A DNA stretch of 64,000 nt, taken from the NCBI RefSeq assembly GCF_900102945.1, contig NZ_FNGI01000004.1:235655-299654 (forward strand). Direction: 5' to 3'. How positions within the stretch are numbered: the stretch's first letter is position 1; every line of letters starts with the position of its first letter. Made by a program: the position numbers and the translations under genes. The notes below the pieces were generated by a model, which did no database searches, was not told the origin of the DNA, and saw only the letters and a list, made by a program, of their open reading frames with translations. This DNA is from Modicisalibacter muralis (GTDB taxonomy: Bacteria; Pseudomonadota; Gammaproteobacteria; Pseudomonadales; Halomonadaceae). Positions 26,939-36,200 of the stretch are shown here, one piece after another.

Positions 26939-28174
26939 ATGAAGGAAGCGGATTGTCAGGCTGAAGTGATCGTCGTCGGTGGCGGTCTGGTCGGCGCCAC
27001 GCTGGCCGCTTTGCTGGGCGAGGCTGGCGTGGCGGTGACGGTACTCGACGCGCGCCCGGGGCCGCTGGTGGACACCGGTATCGGCCAGGGCCAGCCGGCG
27101 CGGCGGGTCAGCGCGCTGACCCCGGTCAGCCAGCGTCTGTTCGAGCATCTCGGCGTATGGCCGGCGATGGTGGCGCGTCGGGTCACGCCCTATCGCGGCA
27201 TGCAGGTCTGGGACGGCGAAGGCAGTGGCGAGATCGCCTTCGATGCCGATCAGGCGGGAACGCCGGTGCTCGGCCATATCGTCGAGAATGACGTGATGCT
27301 CGCCGCGCTCGAGGCGCGCCTGGCCGATCTACCCAGCGTGACCCAGGTGTTCGACGCACGCCTGAGCGCCCTGCAGACCACGGCGCTGGGGCGCCGATTG
27401 ATCCTCGCCGACGGGCGGCGCTTCATCGCGCCGCTGGTGGTGGGTGCCGATGGCGCGCGCTCGCAACTGCGCGAGTTGGCCGAGATCGCCGCGCATTCCC
27501 GCGATACCGGCCAGGCCGCGCTGGTGACCACGGTGCGCACCGAGCGGCCGCACGCCGGCGTGGCGCGCCAGGTATTCCTGGCCAGCGGACCGTTGGCGTT
27601 TCTGCCATTGAGTGTCGAGGGCGACGACCGCTACTGCTCGATCGTCTGGTCGACGCAGCCGGCCGAGGCCGAGCGCCTGTGCGGTGTGTCACGCGCGGCG
27701 CTGGGCGATACGCTGGCGCAGGCCTTCGAGCGGCGCCTGGGCGATGTGGCGGTGCTCGATGACGCGCTCGTGGTGCCGCTGACGCAGCGCCACGCCGAGC
27801 GCTACACCGAGTCCGGGCTGGCGTTGATCGGCGATGCCGCGCACAGCATCCACCCGTTGGCCGGCCAGGGCGTGAACCTGGGTTTCATGGATGCCGCGGT
27901 GCTCGCCGAGGAGCTGATCGAGGCGCGCCGACGCGGCGCCTCGCTGGGCGATACGCGCATTCTCTCGCGTTACTCGCGGCGCCGGCGCACCGACAACACC
28001 GCCATGTTGGCATTGATGGATGGCTTCCGGCTGCTGTTCGGCGCTAAGCACCCGGCTGTGCGTGTGGCGCGCAACCTGGGGTTGTCCGGCGTCGACCGTT
28101 TGTTGCCACTCAAGCGACTGCTGATGCGCCAGGCGATCGGCGAACGCGGGCGCTTGCCGGCTAGCTGTCGTTAG
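26939..28174 (+). CDS. ubiI: 2-polyprenylphenol 6-hydroxylase-type FAD monooxygenase (UbiI/VisC)
   Basis: This 411-residue protein is paralogous to ubiH: EVIVVGGGLVGATLAALLGEAG at the N-terminus, VVGADGARSQLREL in the middle and IGDAAHSIHPLAGQGVNLGFMD for FAD binding. The visC-type position after ubiH supports UbiI, the C5 hydroxylase of ubiquinone synthesis. The last 14 bp overlap the convergent ctpA. Confidence 0.88.
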   Translation: MKEADCQAEVIVVGGGLVGATLAALLGEAGVAVTVLDARPGPLVDTGIGQGQPARRVSALTPVSQRLFEHLGVWPAMVARRVTPYRGMQVWDGEGSGEIAFDADQAGTPVLGHIVENDVMLAALEARLADLPSVTQVFDARLSALQTTALGRRLILADGRRFIAPLVVGADGARSQLRELAEIAAHSRDTGQAALVTTVRTERPHAGVARQVFLASGPLAFLPLSVEGDDRYCSIVWSTQPAEAERLCGVSRAALGDTLAQAFERRLGDVAVLDDALVVPLTQRHAERYTESGLALIGDAAHSIHPLAGQGVNLGFMDAAVLAEELIEARRRGASLGDTRILSRYSRRRRTDNTAMLALMDGFRLLFGAKHPAVRVARNLGLSGVDRLLPLKRLLMRQAIGERGRLPASCR

Positions 28175-29468
28175 CCGGGGCCGATGTACCGACTCCCGCC
28201 CCGGCCGGCAGGCGCTCGAGCACATTGAGCGCCTTGAGCAGATTGAGCGCCTCGCCGAGCTGGTAATCCTGCAAGGGGTCGCTCGACACGCGCGGTTCCT
28301 GCGTGCCGTTGGGATTGGCCAGACGCCCCGCGAGATCCGATTCGCGCAGACCGAAATCGTTGCCCTCGGCGACTTCCAGTCGCCCGCGGACCACGCGCAC
28401 GTCGGGGGTGATGCCTTGGGCCTGGATCGAGCGACCGCTGGGCGTGTAGTAAAGCGCGGTGGTCAGTTTCAGGCCATCGCCGTTGGCCAGCGGCAGAACC
28501 TGCTGCACCGAGCCCTTGCCGAAACTCGGCGTGCCCATGATCACCGCGCGGCGTTGATCCTGTAGCGCGCCGGCGACGATTTCCGCCGCCGAGGCACTGC
28601 CGCCGTTGATCAATACCACCATCGGCACCTCGGCGGATATGCCGGTGCCGGGGGTGGCGGCGAAGCGCAGGTCGCTGTCATCGAGGCGCCCCTCGGTGTA
28701 GACGATCAGGCCGCTATCGAGGAAGGCATCGGCAACCTCGACGGCACCGTTGAGCACACCGCCGGGGTTGTTGCGCAGGTCGACGATCAGCCCCTTGAGT
28801 GGCGCCTGCTCGGTGAACTTGGCCAACGCATCGCGAACCTGCTGTCCGGTGCGGCTCTGGAATTGGCTGATGCGCAGGTAGCCATAGCCGGGTTCGAGCA
28901 GCTCGCTCTTGACGCTGTCGCTGTGGATGATTTCGCGAGTCAGGGTGTAGGTGCGTGGCGCGCTTTCGTCGCTACGCAGGATGGTCAGTTGAATATCCTC
29001 GCCGGGCTCGCCGCGCATCAAGGTGACGGCTTCCTGCAGCGACATTCGCTCGGTGGGCGTATCGTCGATGCGTAGGATGACGTCGCGAGCCTGCAAGCCG
29101 GCCTCGGCGGCCGGGGTGCCGTCGATCGGCGCGATGATCGTCAACTGGCCGTCCTGCATGCCCACTTCGATGCCGATACCGCCGAACTCGCCTTCGGTGG
29201 ATTCACGCAGTGCCTCGAAGTCTTCGCTGGACAGATAGGCCGAGTGCGGATCCAGCTCGCTGAGCATGCCGCGCATGGCGTTGCGCAGCAGCGTGGCGTC
29301 GTCGACCTCCTCGACATAGGCGCGCTTGATGCGCTCGAAAACCTCGGCGAAGGTGCGCACATCGGTAACCGGCAGTGCGCTCTCGGTTTCTTCCGGGGCG
29401 GCGATCGCGGGGTTGCACAAGCCGAGCAGCAGGGCCGGCAATAGCCAGGTCAAACGGAAAACGCGCAT
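28161..29468 (-). CDS. ctpA: S41-family C-terminal processing peptidase
   Basis: 435 residues: a signal peptide (FRLTWLLPALLLGLCNPAIA), a PDZ domain at about 95-180 (GIGIEVGMQDGQ...GLQARDVILRID), then the protease core with catalytic Ser in GGSASAAEIVAG (S293) and Lys in PSFGKGSVQ (K318). This is a periplasmic serine protease that trims C-termini, often of cell-wall hydrolases. It is downstream of envC and gpmI on the same strand, the same order as in Pseudomonas. Confidence 0.94.
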   Translation of the reverse strand: MRVFRLTWLLPALLLGLCNPAIAAPEETESALPVTDVRTFAEVFERIKRAYVEEVDDATLLRNAMRGMLSELDPHSAYLSSEDFEALRESTEGEFGGIGIEVGMQDGQLTIIAPIDGTPAAEAGLQARDVILRIDDTPTERMSLQEAVTLMRGEPGEDIQLTILRSDESAPRTYTLTREIIHSDSVKSELLEPGYGYLRISQFQSRTGQQVRDALAKFTEQAPLKGLIVDLRNNPGGVLNGAVEVADAFLDSGLIVYTEGRLDDSDLRFAATPGTGISAEVPMVVLINGGSASAAEIVAGALQDQRRAVIMGTPSFGKGSVQQVLPLANGDGLKLTTALYYTPSGRSIQAQGITPDVRVVRGRLEVAEGNDFGLRESDLAGRLANPNGTQEPRVSSDPLQDYQLGEALNLLKALNVLERLPAGAGVGTSAPANDS

Positions 29469-29534
29469 GCTTTCTCCAGATCGCGAGGGGGCGAAAACCT
29501 CAGCATAGCGTTACGCCCGGGACGAGTTCTACAT

Positions 29535-30707
29535 TTAGCGTTGGCCGATCCATTGTGCCGGATCGATCGGCTCGCCACCGCGACGCACTTCGAAGTACAG
29601 CGCCGGGCGCGAACGGCCCCCGGTCATGCCCACCGCGGCGATGATCTCGTCGCGTTTCACGCGCTCGCCGACCGCGACATTGAAGTGTTGCACGTGAGCG
29701 TAAAGCGACATGATGTCATCGCCGTGATCGATGATCAGCAGGTTGCCGAAGCCGCGCATCCAATTGGCGAACACCACCCGGCCGGGGTGAATGGCGCGCA
29801 CCGCGCTGCCTTCGTCAGCCGCGATCACCAGGCCGTTGCGATTGATGCCCTCGCCATTGCCGAAACTCGATACGACGTCGCCCTGCACCGGCCATGGCAG
29901 CTCGCCCTGGGTCTCGGCGATGGCGGTGGACGGCGGTGGTTGCTCGAGGCGAGCAAGCTGCTCGCGAATCTGGTCGAGTACCTGTTCGGCGTGGGCACGG
30001 TTCCGGTTGAGCTGTTCCAGGCGCGCTTGTTCGTCACTGTAGCGATCGTCGAGTTTGGCGACTAGCGCGGCGCGTTCGCGCATGCGCTCGGCGAGCGCCA
30101 CGCTCTGTGCGTTGAGCTCACCGGCCAGGCTAACGAGGCGTTTGCGTCGCGCGTCGAGTTCGGCGCGGTTCTCGGCCAGTCGCGCGTCGAGCCGGGCGAG
30201 TGCCTCGAGCCGCTCGTTGCGCGCCCGCGCAAGATAATTGAGGTAGCTCTGCATGCGATCGAGGCGTGCCGGGTCGTCCTGGTTGAGCAGCAGTTTGAGC
30301 TGCGGCGCGGCGCCCAGGCGATAGAGGGCGTCGAGCTGCACGCGCAGGGCTTCGATCTGCTCGGCCTGTTGGGCTTCCAGCTCGGCGCGGCGCTCTTCCA
30401 GCGTAGCGATCTCGTCGTCGAGCCGGCGGCGCTCGGCGTGCAGGGCATCGAGGCGCTGGTGAGTCTCGCCCAACGCGATCTCGACCTCCTCGAGCGCGCG
30501 GCTGGCGTCGCTGCGCGCCTCGCCGGTTTCCTCCAGGCGCGCGGCGAGCGCCTGGATATCGGCGCTGAGCGCGTTGACCCTGGCTTCGGCGTCGCTTGCG
30601 CTGGGCGTGTCTTGCGACTGGGCATGAGCCTGAGCCAGCGGCGCGCATAGCGTCAGCAGCGCGGTCAGTACCAAGGCGCTGCCGCGCTGGCGACTCTCAC
30701 GCAACAT
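29535..30707 (-). CDS. envC: Murein hydrolase activator EnvC
   Basis: 390 residues: signal peptide (SALVLTALLTLCAPLAQAHA), a long coiled coil at about 45-255, and a C-terminal LytM (M23) domain. The zinc ligands of active LytM enzymes are replaced (GINRNGLVIAADEG in place of HxGxD, ALYFEV in place of the HLH segment). That degeneracy is the mark of EnvC, which activates amidases AmiA/AmiB at the septum. The start at 30707 is 11 bp after the gpmI stop; longer frames would run into gpmI. Confidence 0.92.
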   Translation of the reverse strand: MLRESRQRGSALVLTALLTLCAPLAQAHAQSQDTPSASDAEARVNALSADIQALAARLEETGEARSDASRALEEVEIALGETHQRLDALHAERRRLDDEIATLEERRAELEAQQAEQIEALRVQLDALYRLGAAPQLKLLLNQDDPARLDRMQSYLNYLARARNERLEALARLDARLAENRAELDARRKRLVSLAGELNAQSVALAERMRERAALVAKLDDRYSDEQARLEQLNRNRAHAEQVLDQIREQLARLEQPPPSTAIAETQGELPWPVQGDVVSSFGNGEGINRNGLVIAADEGSAVRAIHPGRVVFANWMRGFGNLLIIDHGDDIMSLYAHVQHFNVAVGERVKRDEIIAAVGMTGGRSRPALYFEVRRGGEPIDPAQWIGQR

Positions 30708-30718
30708 GGCGCTGCCGA

Positions 30719-32293
30719 TCAGTGGTAGTCGACCAGCACGTTGCCGGTCATCTCGTCGGGGATCGTTTCGCCCATCATGGTTAGCAGCGTCGGCGCGATA
30801 TCGCATAGCCGCCCATCGTCGCGCAGGCGCGCGTCGCGCTGGGTAACGTAGATCAGCGGCACCTCACAGGTGGTGTGCGCGGTCTGCGGCGCGCCGGTAT
30901 CGGGATTGACCATCTGTTCGGCGTTGCCGTGATCGGCGGTGATCAGGCATTCGCCGCCGGCGCGCTCGATGGCCTCGACCACGCGACCGACGCATTCGTC
31001 GAGCGCTTCGACGGCCTTGACCGCCGCGTCGAACTTGCCGGTATGACCGACCATGTCGCCGTTGGCGTAGTTGCACACGATCAGATCGAAGGAGCCTGCG
31101 TCGATCGCCGCGACCAGCTTGTCGGTGACTTCGGCTGCGCTCATCTCGGGCTTCTCGTCGTAGGTCCTGACGTCCTGCGGCGAGGGAATCAGCTCGCGAG
31201 TCTCGCCCTGGTATTCTGCCTCGCGCCCGCCGGAGAAGAAGAACGTCACGTGGGCGTATTTCTCGGTCTCGGCGATGCGTAGCTGAGTCAGGCCACGCTT
31301 GGAAACCACTTCACCCAGGGTGTTGTGCAGATCGGAGGGCGGGAAGGCGCAGGTCGCGGGAATATCGGCGGCATATTGAGTGAGCGTCACCAGGCCATCG
31401 CCGGCGAGTCTGGGCTGCGTCTGGCGAGTGAAACCCGTGAAGCCGCTATCGACGAAGGCGCGCGTCAGTTCGCGGGCGCGGTCGGCGCGGAAGTTCATGA
31501 AGATGGCGGCATCGCCGTCGGCCATGGCGATGGCCTCGCCTTGGGGGCGAATACTCGTCGCGGCGACGAATTCGTCGCTTTCCTCGCGCTCGTAGGCAGC
31601 GGCCAGAGCGGCGCTGGCGGACTCGGCGGCATGCTCGCCGGTGCCTTCGGTGATCAGCCGATAAGCCTTCTCGACGCGCTCCCAGCGGTTGTCGCGATCC
31701 ATGGCGAAATAGCGCCCGACGATGGAGGCGATAAAGCCGTTATCCCTGCCGACCAGCTCGGCGAGCCTGGCATCGAGGCGCTCGATCGATGCCAGGGCGC
31801 TTTTCGGTGGCGTGTCGCGACCATCGAGGAAGGCATGCACGTAGATGCGCGTGGCGCCGCGTGCGGCGGCCAGCTCGGCCATGGCCAGGATGTGATCCTC
31901 GTGGCTATGCACGCCGCCCGGCGACAACAGGCCGAGCAGGTGCACGGCCTTGCCGGCCCGGGCCGCGGCGTCGAGCGGCGCGGTCAAGGCACTGATCGAC
32001 GCCAGTTCGCCGTCGTCGATGGCCTTGGTGATACGCGTGAAATCCTGATAGACGATACGCCCGGCGCCGAGGTTCATGTGACCGACCTCGGAATTGCCCA
32101 TCTGGCCTGCGGGCAGGCCGACGTACTGGCCGTCGGTATGGATCAGGCCGTTGGGATAACGTTGCTTCAGGCGGTCCATCACCGGCGTTCTGGCGGCGTG
32201 GATGGCATTGTGCTCGGTAATCTCGCTATGACCGTAGCCATCGAGAATCAGCAGCGCCACCGGCCGGGGGCGCAACGTGCTGCTATCTGACAT
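30719..32293 (-). CDS. gpmI: 2,3-bisphosphoglycerate-independent phosphoglycerate mutase
   Basis: The 524-residue enzyme contains LLILDGYG (D18) and the nucleophile serine in [16 protein letters not shown] (S68). Later metal-binding motifs are [13 protein letters not shown] and [11 protein letters not shown]. It interconverts 3- and 2-phosphoglycerate. 2-phosphoglycerate is also the entry point of the glyoxylate branch encoded at the right end of the window. gpmI-envC-ctpA form one minus-strand operon, diverging from yibN. Confidence 0.97.
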   Translation of the reverse strand: MSDSSTLRPRPVALLILDGYGHSEITEHNAIHAARTPVMDRLKQRYPNGLIHTDGQYVGLPAGQMGNSEVGHMNLGAGRIVYQDFTRITKAIDDGELASISALTAPLDAAARAGKAVHLLGLLSPGGVHSHEDHILAMAELAAARGATRIYVHAFLDGRDTPPKSALASIERLDARLAELVGRDNGFIASIVGRYFAMDRDNRWERVEKAYRLITEGTGEHAAESASAALAAAYEREESDEFVAATSIRPQGEAIAMADGDAAIFMNFRADRARELTRAFVDSGFTGFTRQTQPRLAGDGLVTLTQYAADIPATCAFPPSDLHNTLGEVVSKRGLTQLRIAETEKYAHVTFFFSGGREAEYQGETRELIPSPQDVRTYDEKPEMSAAEVTDKLVAAIDAGSFDLIVCNYANGDMVGHTGKFDAAVKAVEALDECVGRVVEAIERAGGECLITADHGNAEQMVNPDTGAPQTAHTTCEVPLIYVTQRDARLRDDGRLCDIAPTLLTMMGETIPDEMTGNVLVDYH

Positions 32294-32458
32294 GAACTGG
32301 CCTCGCTATGCGTTTTCACGACTCACGGCTTTGACATCATAACGCAGCCGGTAGCCGGGCGTCACAGCCGCGCTCGATGACGGACGCGCGGCAAAGGCTT
32401 GTGTATACTGGGCTGCGCCCATTAACGGGGCTGACTTCAACAAGAGTTATCCGGACCC

Positions 32459-32878
32459 ATGATCGATCAGTTTTTCGAATTCGCGCAGAACCACCCGCTG
32501 CTGGTGGGTGCCTTCCTGATAGTGCTCGTGGCCTGGCTTGGCTACGAGTTCATGCGTGGCAATCACGGTGTCGACTGCAGCGAGGCGACCACCTTGGTCA
32601 ACCGCGAGGATGGCGTTATCGTCGACATTCGCGACGCCAAGGACTTCAAGGAAGGGCATATCGCCGGGGCGCGCAACATTCCCCAGAGCCGGCTCGACGA
32701 GCGCCTCGCCGAACTCGACAAGTTCAAGGACAAGCCGATCGTGGTGGTCTGCAAGCATGGCCAGTCATCGGGCATCGCCGTGGCCAAGCTGACCAAGGCC
32801 GGCTTCGCCCGGGCCGCCAAGCTCAAGGGTGGCATGGCGCAGTGGCAGGCGGACAGTCTGCCCGTGGTCAGAAAGTAA
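32459..32878 (+). CDS. yibN: Membrane-anchored rhodanese-like protein (YibN)
   Basis: 139 residues: a membrane helix at about 12-30 (PLLVGAFLIVLVAWLGYEFM), then a rhodanese domain with the active-site loop VVVCKHGQSSG (C98). Some sulfurtransferase activity is expected, but YibN substrates are not established. The gene precedes secB as in E. coli (yibN-grxC-secB), though no grxC is present here. A TATACT hexamer at 32403-32408 may be its -10 element; the matching -35 is weak. Confidence 0.88.
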   Translation: MIDQFFEFAQNHPLLVGAFLIVLVAWLGYEFMRGNHGVDCSEATTLVNREDGVIVDIRDAKDFKEGHIAGARNIPQSRLDERLAELDKFKDKPIVVVCKHGQSSGIAVAKLTKAGFARAAKLKGGMAQWQADSLPVVRK

Positions 32879-32920
32879 ACGTAACTGAAAAGCGTAACGT
32901 CTCATTAAGGGAAGCGAAAC

Positions 32921-33409
32921 ATGGCGGAAGACAACAATCAGGCCGCACAGGGCCAGGACCAGAAGCAACTGCAATTCTCCCTGCAGCGCATCTACGTCAA
33001 GGACATCTCCTTCGAGTCGCCGAATGCACCGGCAGTGTTCCAGCAGCCGTTCAAGCCCAAGGTCAGCCTCGATCTGAACAGCACCAGCGAACAGGTCGGC
33101 GAGGATCTCTATGAAGTGGTGGTCAAGGTCACCGCGCAGGTGGCGCATGCCGAGAGTGGCACGACCTCGTTTCTGGTCGAGGTCGAGCAGGGCGGGCTGT
33201 TCCGCATCGCCGGGCTGCAGGGCGACCAGCTCGATCACACCCTCGGTGCGTTCTGCCCCAATGTGCTGTTCCCCTATGCCCGCGAGTGCATCGACAATCT
33301 GGTCAACCGGGGCAGCTTCCCTCCGCTGATGCTGGCGCCGGTCAACTTCGAGGCGATGTATGCGCAGAAGAAGCAGCGCCAGGCTGAAGGCAGCGAAACC
33401 ACTCAGTAA
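32921..33409 (+). CDS. secB: Protein-export chaperone SecB
   Basis: 162 residues with the conserved SecB core: FSLQRIYVKDISFESPNAP, AHAESGTTSFLVEVEQGGLF, CPNVLFPYARECIDNLVNRGSFPPLMLAPVNFEAMY. It forms a tetramer that holds preproteins unfolded and hands them to SecA. AGGGAAG precedes the ATG. It is followed without gap by rsmE. Confidence 0.97.
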   Translation: MAEDNNQAAQGQDQKQLQFSLQRIYVKDISFESPNAPAVFQQPFKPKVSLDLNSTSEQVGEDLYEVVVKVTAQVAHAESGTTSFLVEVEQGGLFRIAGLQGDQLDHTLGAFCPNVLFPYARECIDNLVNRGSFPPLMLAPVNFEAMYAQKKQRQAEGSETTQ

Positions 33410-33430
33410 ATGCCGGCCCATGGCCAGTTC

Positions 33431-34156
33431 ATGAAAGCTCCGCGTATTCATGTCGATGCCGCGCTCGCACCCGGCGTCGATTTGATCCTGCCCGAGGCGG
33501 CGGCGCGCCATGTCGCGGCTGTGTTGCGACTGCGCGAGGGCGCGCCGCTGACGTTGTTCGATGGCCGTGGCCAGGAGGCCACGGCCGAGCTTGTTGAAGT
33601 CACCCGCAAGCGCGTGGTGGTGCGCATCGCTACGCTAGCCGACGGGCGAGGCGAGTCGCCGCTGGCGGTGCATCTCGGTCAGGCGATCTCCAAGGGCGAG
33701 CGCATGGATTACGCGATCCAGAAGGCCGCCGAACTGGGCGTGGCGGCGATTACCCCGCTTTACACCGAGCATGGCGACGTGCGCCTCAAGGGCGAGCGCG
33801 CGGCCAAGAAGCTCGCCCATTGGCAGGGCGTGGTGGCCAGCGCCTGCGAGCAGTGCGGTCGCGCCACGCTGCCCAAGGTGCATGCGCCGCGTCCGTTGAG
33901 CGAGTGGCTGGCCGATCGCGATGAAGCGCTTCGTCTGGTGCTGCATCCGGCGACCGAATCGGCCTGGCGCAACGCGCAGGGCGTCACCAGCGCCGCCTTG
34001 CTGATCGGCTCCGAAGGCGGGCTATCCGCCGCCGAAGTGGCCCGCGCCAGCGACGCCGGCTTCACACCGCTGACGCTTGGCCCGCGCATCCTGCGCACCG
34101 AGACCGCGCCGGTCGTGGCGCTGACGCTGTTGCAGCATCATTTCGGCGATCTGTGA
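33431..34156 (+). CDS. rsmE: 16S rRNA (uracil1498-N3)-methyltransferase
   Basis: The SPOUT methyltransferase has RHVAAVLRLREGAPLTLFDGRG in the N-terminal PUA-like part, and GERMDYAIQKAAELGVAAITPL. The C-terminal knot carries LIGSEGGLSAAEV and TLGPRILRTETAPVVAL. I use the ATG at 33431, since MKAPRIHVD aligns with the usual MRIPRI start. An ATG at 33410 directly adjoins the secB TAA and could instead be used by re-initiation, adding seven residues; neither has a clear Shine-Dalgarno sequence. Confidence 0.92.
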   Translation: MKAPRIHVDAALAPGVDLILPEAAARHVAAVLRLREGAPLTLFDGRGQEATAELVEVTRKRVVVRIATLADGRGESPLAVHLGQAISKGERMDYAIQKAAELGVAAITPLYTEHGDVRLKGERAAKKLAHWQGVVASACEQCGRATLPKVHAPRPLSEWLADRDEALRLVLHPATESAWRNAQGVTSAALLIGSEGGLSAAEVARASDAGFTPLTLGPRILRTETAPVVALTLLQHHFGDL

Positions 34157-34296
34157 GAGGGTGTTTACAAATTGCTGTGCTCGGCCATGCGGCGTTGAAA
34201 ACTGCCTCAAAATGCTCATTTACGCCATGTAAACTGCGCTTTTTCGGCTGATTTCGTCTTGCTTGACCGTCGCTCGCGACTTTTGTAAACCCCCTC
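34157..34296. repeat. Palindromic intergenic repeat, copy 1
   Basis: Outer inverted ends GAGGGTGTTTACAA (34157-34170) and TTGTAAACCCCCTC (34283-34296) enclose TGCTCGGCCATGCGGCGTT and a central imperfect palindrome around AATGCTCATTTAC / GTAAACTGCGC. The same internal sequences recur at 37721-37860. It begins on the base after the rsmE stop. It looks like a REP/MITE-like extragenic element able to fold into a long hairpin, and may terminate rsmE. Confidence 0.75.
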
Positions 34297-34390
34297 TGAT
34301 GCGCCCGTTTTCACTCGACCGCGCCAGCGGCTTTGTCAGTGTGGCTGCCTCGGCCGCATAATGCTCGGACAGCCTTGCAGGAACTCCACC

Positions 34391-35122
34391 ATGCCCCGAT
34401 CGTTCAAGGATCATCCCGTCACGCGTCCTGGCGCGTCTTCGCGTGAAAGAGCGCCGCACGGCGAGCCCCGGCCCCTGGCGCGCCTGGGCGAGGTGGCCTT
34501 TCTCAAGGTGGTGACGGTCAATGACACCGGCGCCTTCCTGGATTGGGGGCTGCCCAAGGACCTGCTGTTGCCCTACGGCGAGCAGCGCTCCAGGCCCGGC
34601 GTCGGCAAGCGGGTACTGGTGATGGTGCACGAGGATGCCCGGGGCCGACCGTTGGCCTCGATGCGCCTGGACAAGTTCATCGCCGATGAAGCCAGCGGGT
34701 TGTCGCAGGGCGACAAGGTCGAGTTGACCATCGCCGAAGCTACCGACCTGGGCGTCAAGGCGGTGGTCGACCACCGCTTCTGGGGACTGATTTATCACGA
34801 TGATATGCCCCAGCCGCTGCGCCGTGGACAGCGCCTTGACGGCTATGTGCGCCGCATACGCGACGACGGGCGCCTGGATCTGGCGCTGGTGCCACCGGGG
34901 CCGGCCAGGCTGGATGTGGTGGGCGACCAGATCCTGGCTGCCCTGGGCCGCAACCAGGGCTATCTGACACTGAGCGACAAGAGTCCGGCGGACGAGATCA
35001 AGACGCGCCTGGGCATGAGCAAGAGTGCCTTCAAGCAGGCGATAGGCCGCTTGTACAAGCGGCGTTTGATCGCTATCGAGGAGCGCGGTATCCGCTTGCT
35101 GCCCGACACCGAGAATCCGTAG
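34391..35122 (+). CDS. S1-domain RNA-binding protein, CvfB/YitL-like
   Basis: The 243-residue protein has S1-like modules (GEVAFLKVVTVNDTGAFLDWGLPKDLLLPYGEQ, then VVDHRFWGLIYHDD, then LDGYVRRIRDDGRLDLAL). A C-terminal winged-helix follows (SDKSPADEIKTRLGMSKSAFKQAIGRLYKRRLI). This matches the CvfB family of RNA-binding virulence regulators. CAGGA precedes the ATG at 34391. The exact role is not known outside Gram-positives. Confidence 0.85.
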   Translation: MPRSFKDHPVTRPGASSRERAPHGEPRPLARLGEVAFLKVVTVNDTGAFLDWGLPKDLLLPYGEQRSRPGVGKRVLVMVHEDARGRPLASMRLDKFIADEASGLSQGDKVELTIAEATDLGVKAVVDHRFWGLIYHDDMPQPLRRGQRLDGYVRRIRDDGRLDLALVPPGPARLDVVGDQILAALGRNQGYLTLSDKSPADEIKTRLGMSKSAFKQAIGRLYKRRLIAIEERGIRLLPDTENP

Positions 35123-35218
35123 CCGCCGAGCGATGTCCCGTCCTGGTCTAGCCTTGGTCTAGCTCAGGGGCTACGGCATACTGCGACGCATCGTTCCCTG
35201 CCGTGGAAGACCGTATTC

Positions 35219-36190
35219 ATGAGCCAACGCACTCTCAAGATCGGCGTGGTGATGGACCCCATCGACGCCATCGCCTACCAGAAAGACACCACCATGGCCA
35301 TGCTGTGGGCCGCCTGTGATCGCGGTTGGTCGCTGCATTACATGGAGCAGCGGGATCTCTACCTCGAGAATGGCCGGGCCATGGCGCGGCTGCGCGATCT
35401 CAGCGTGTATCGCGATCCGAGCCACTGGTACGACATTGGCAAACCCCAGGCCACGCCGCTCGCCGAGCTCGACGTGATCCTGATGCGCAAGGACCCGCCG
35501 GTCGATAGCCATTTTCTGAATGCCGTCTACCTGCTGGGCTTCGCCGAGCGCGAGGGCGTGCTGGTGGTCAACCCGACCCGCGCGCTGCTCGAATGCAACG
35601 AGAAGCTCTTCGCCCAGCAGTTTCCGCAGTGTGGCGCGCCCTGCGTGGTATCGTGCAACGACAAGGTGCTGCGGGCCTTCCACGCCGAACACGGCGATGT
35701 GATCTTCAAGCCGCTGGATGGCATGGGTGGCAGTGGTATCTTCCATATTGGCCCCGACGGTCGCAATCTCGGCGCGGTGATCGAGCAGCTCACCGAGCGC
35801 GGGCGGCGCCAGATCATGGCTCAGCGCTACATTCCCGAGATCAGGGATGGCGATACCCGTATCCTGCTGATCGACGGCGAGCCGGTGCCCTATGGGCTGG
35901 CGCGGGTGCCCATGGCCGGCGAGACGCGCGGCAATCTGGCCGCCGGCGGGCGTGGCGTCAGCCGCGAGCTGACCGAGCGCGACCTGTGGCTGGTCGAGCA
36001 GGTCAAGCCGACCATTCTCGACAAGGGGCTGATGTTCGTCGGCCTCGACGTGATCGGCGATTACATCACCGAGATCAATGTCACCAGCCCGACCTGCGTG
36101 CGCGAGATCGACGACCAGCGCGGTACCGATATCGCCGGGCTGCTGTGGGATGCGATCCTACGTCGTCTGGGCCGGGTCGAGTCGAAATAG
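35219..36190 (+). CDS. gshB: Glutathione synthetase
   Basis: The 323-residue ATP-grasp ligase contains KIGVVMDPIDAIAYQKDTTMAML at the N-terminus, FKPLDGMGGSGIF for ATP and the C-terminal YITEINVTSPTCVREID. E. coli GshB is 316 residues. It adds glycine to gamma-glutamylcysteine. It opens the gshB-tonB-yqgE-ruvX run, a gene order also found in Pseudomonas. Confidence 0.97.
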   Translation: MSQRTLKIGVVMDPIDAIAYQKDTTMAMLWAACDRGWSLHYMEQRDLYLENGRAMARLRDLSVYRDPSHWYDIGKPQATPLAELDVILMRKDPPVDSHFLNAVYLLGFAEREGVLVVNPTRALLECNEKLFAQQFPQCGAPCVVSCNDKVLRAFHAEHGDVIFKPLDGMGGSGIFHIGPDGRNLGAVIEQLTERGRRQIMAQRYIPEIRDGDTRILLIDGEPVPYGLARVPMAGETRGNLAAGGRGVSRELTERDLWLVEQVKPTILDKGLMFVGLDVIGDYITEINVTSPTCVREIDDQRGTDIAGLLWDAILRRLGRVESK

Positions 36191-36200
36191 CGAGACGCGC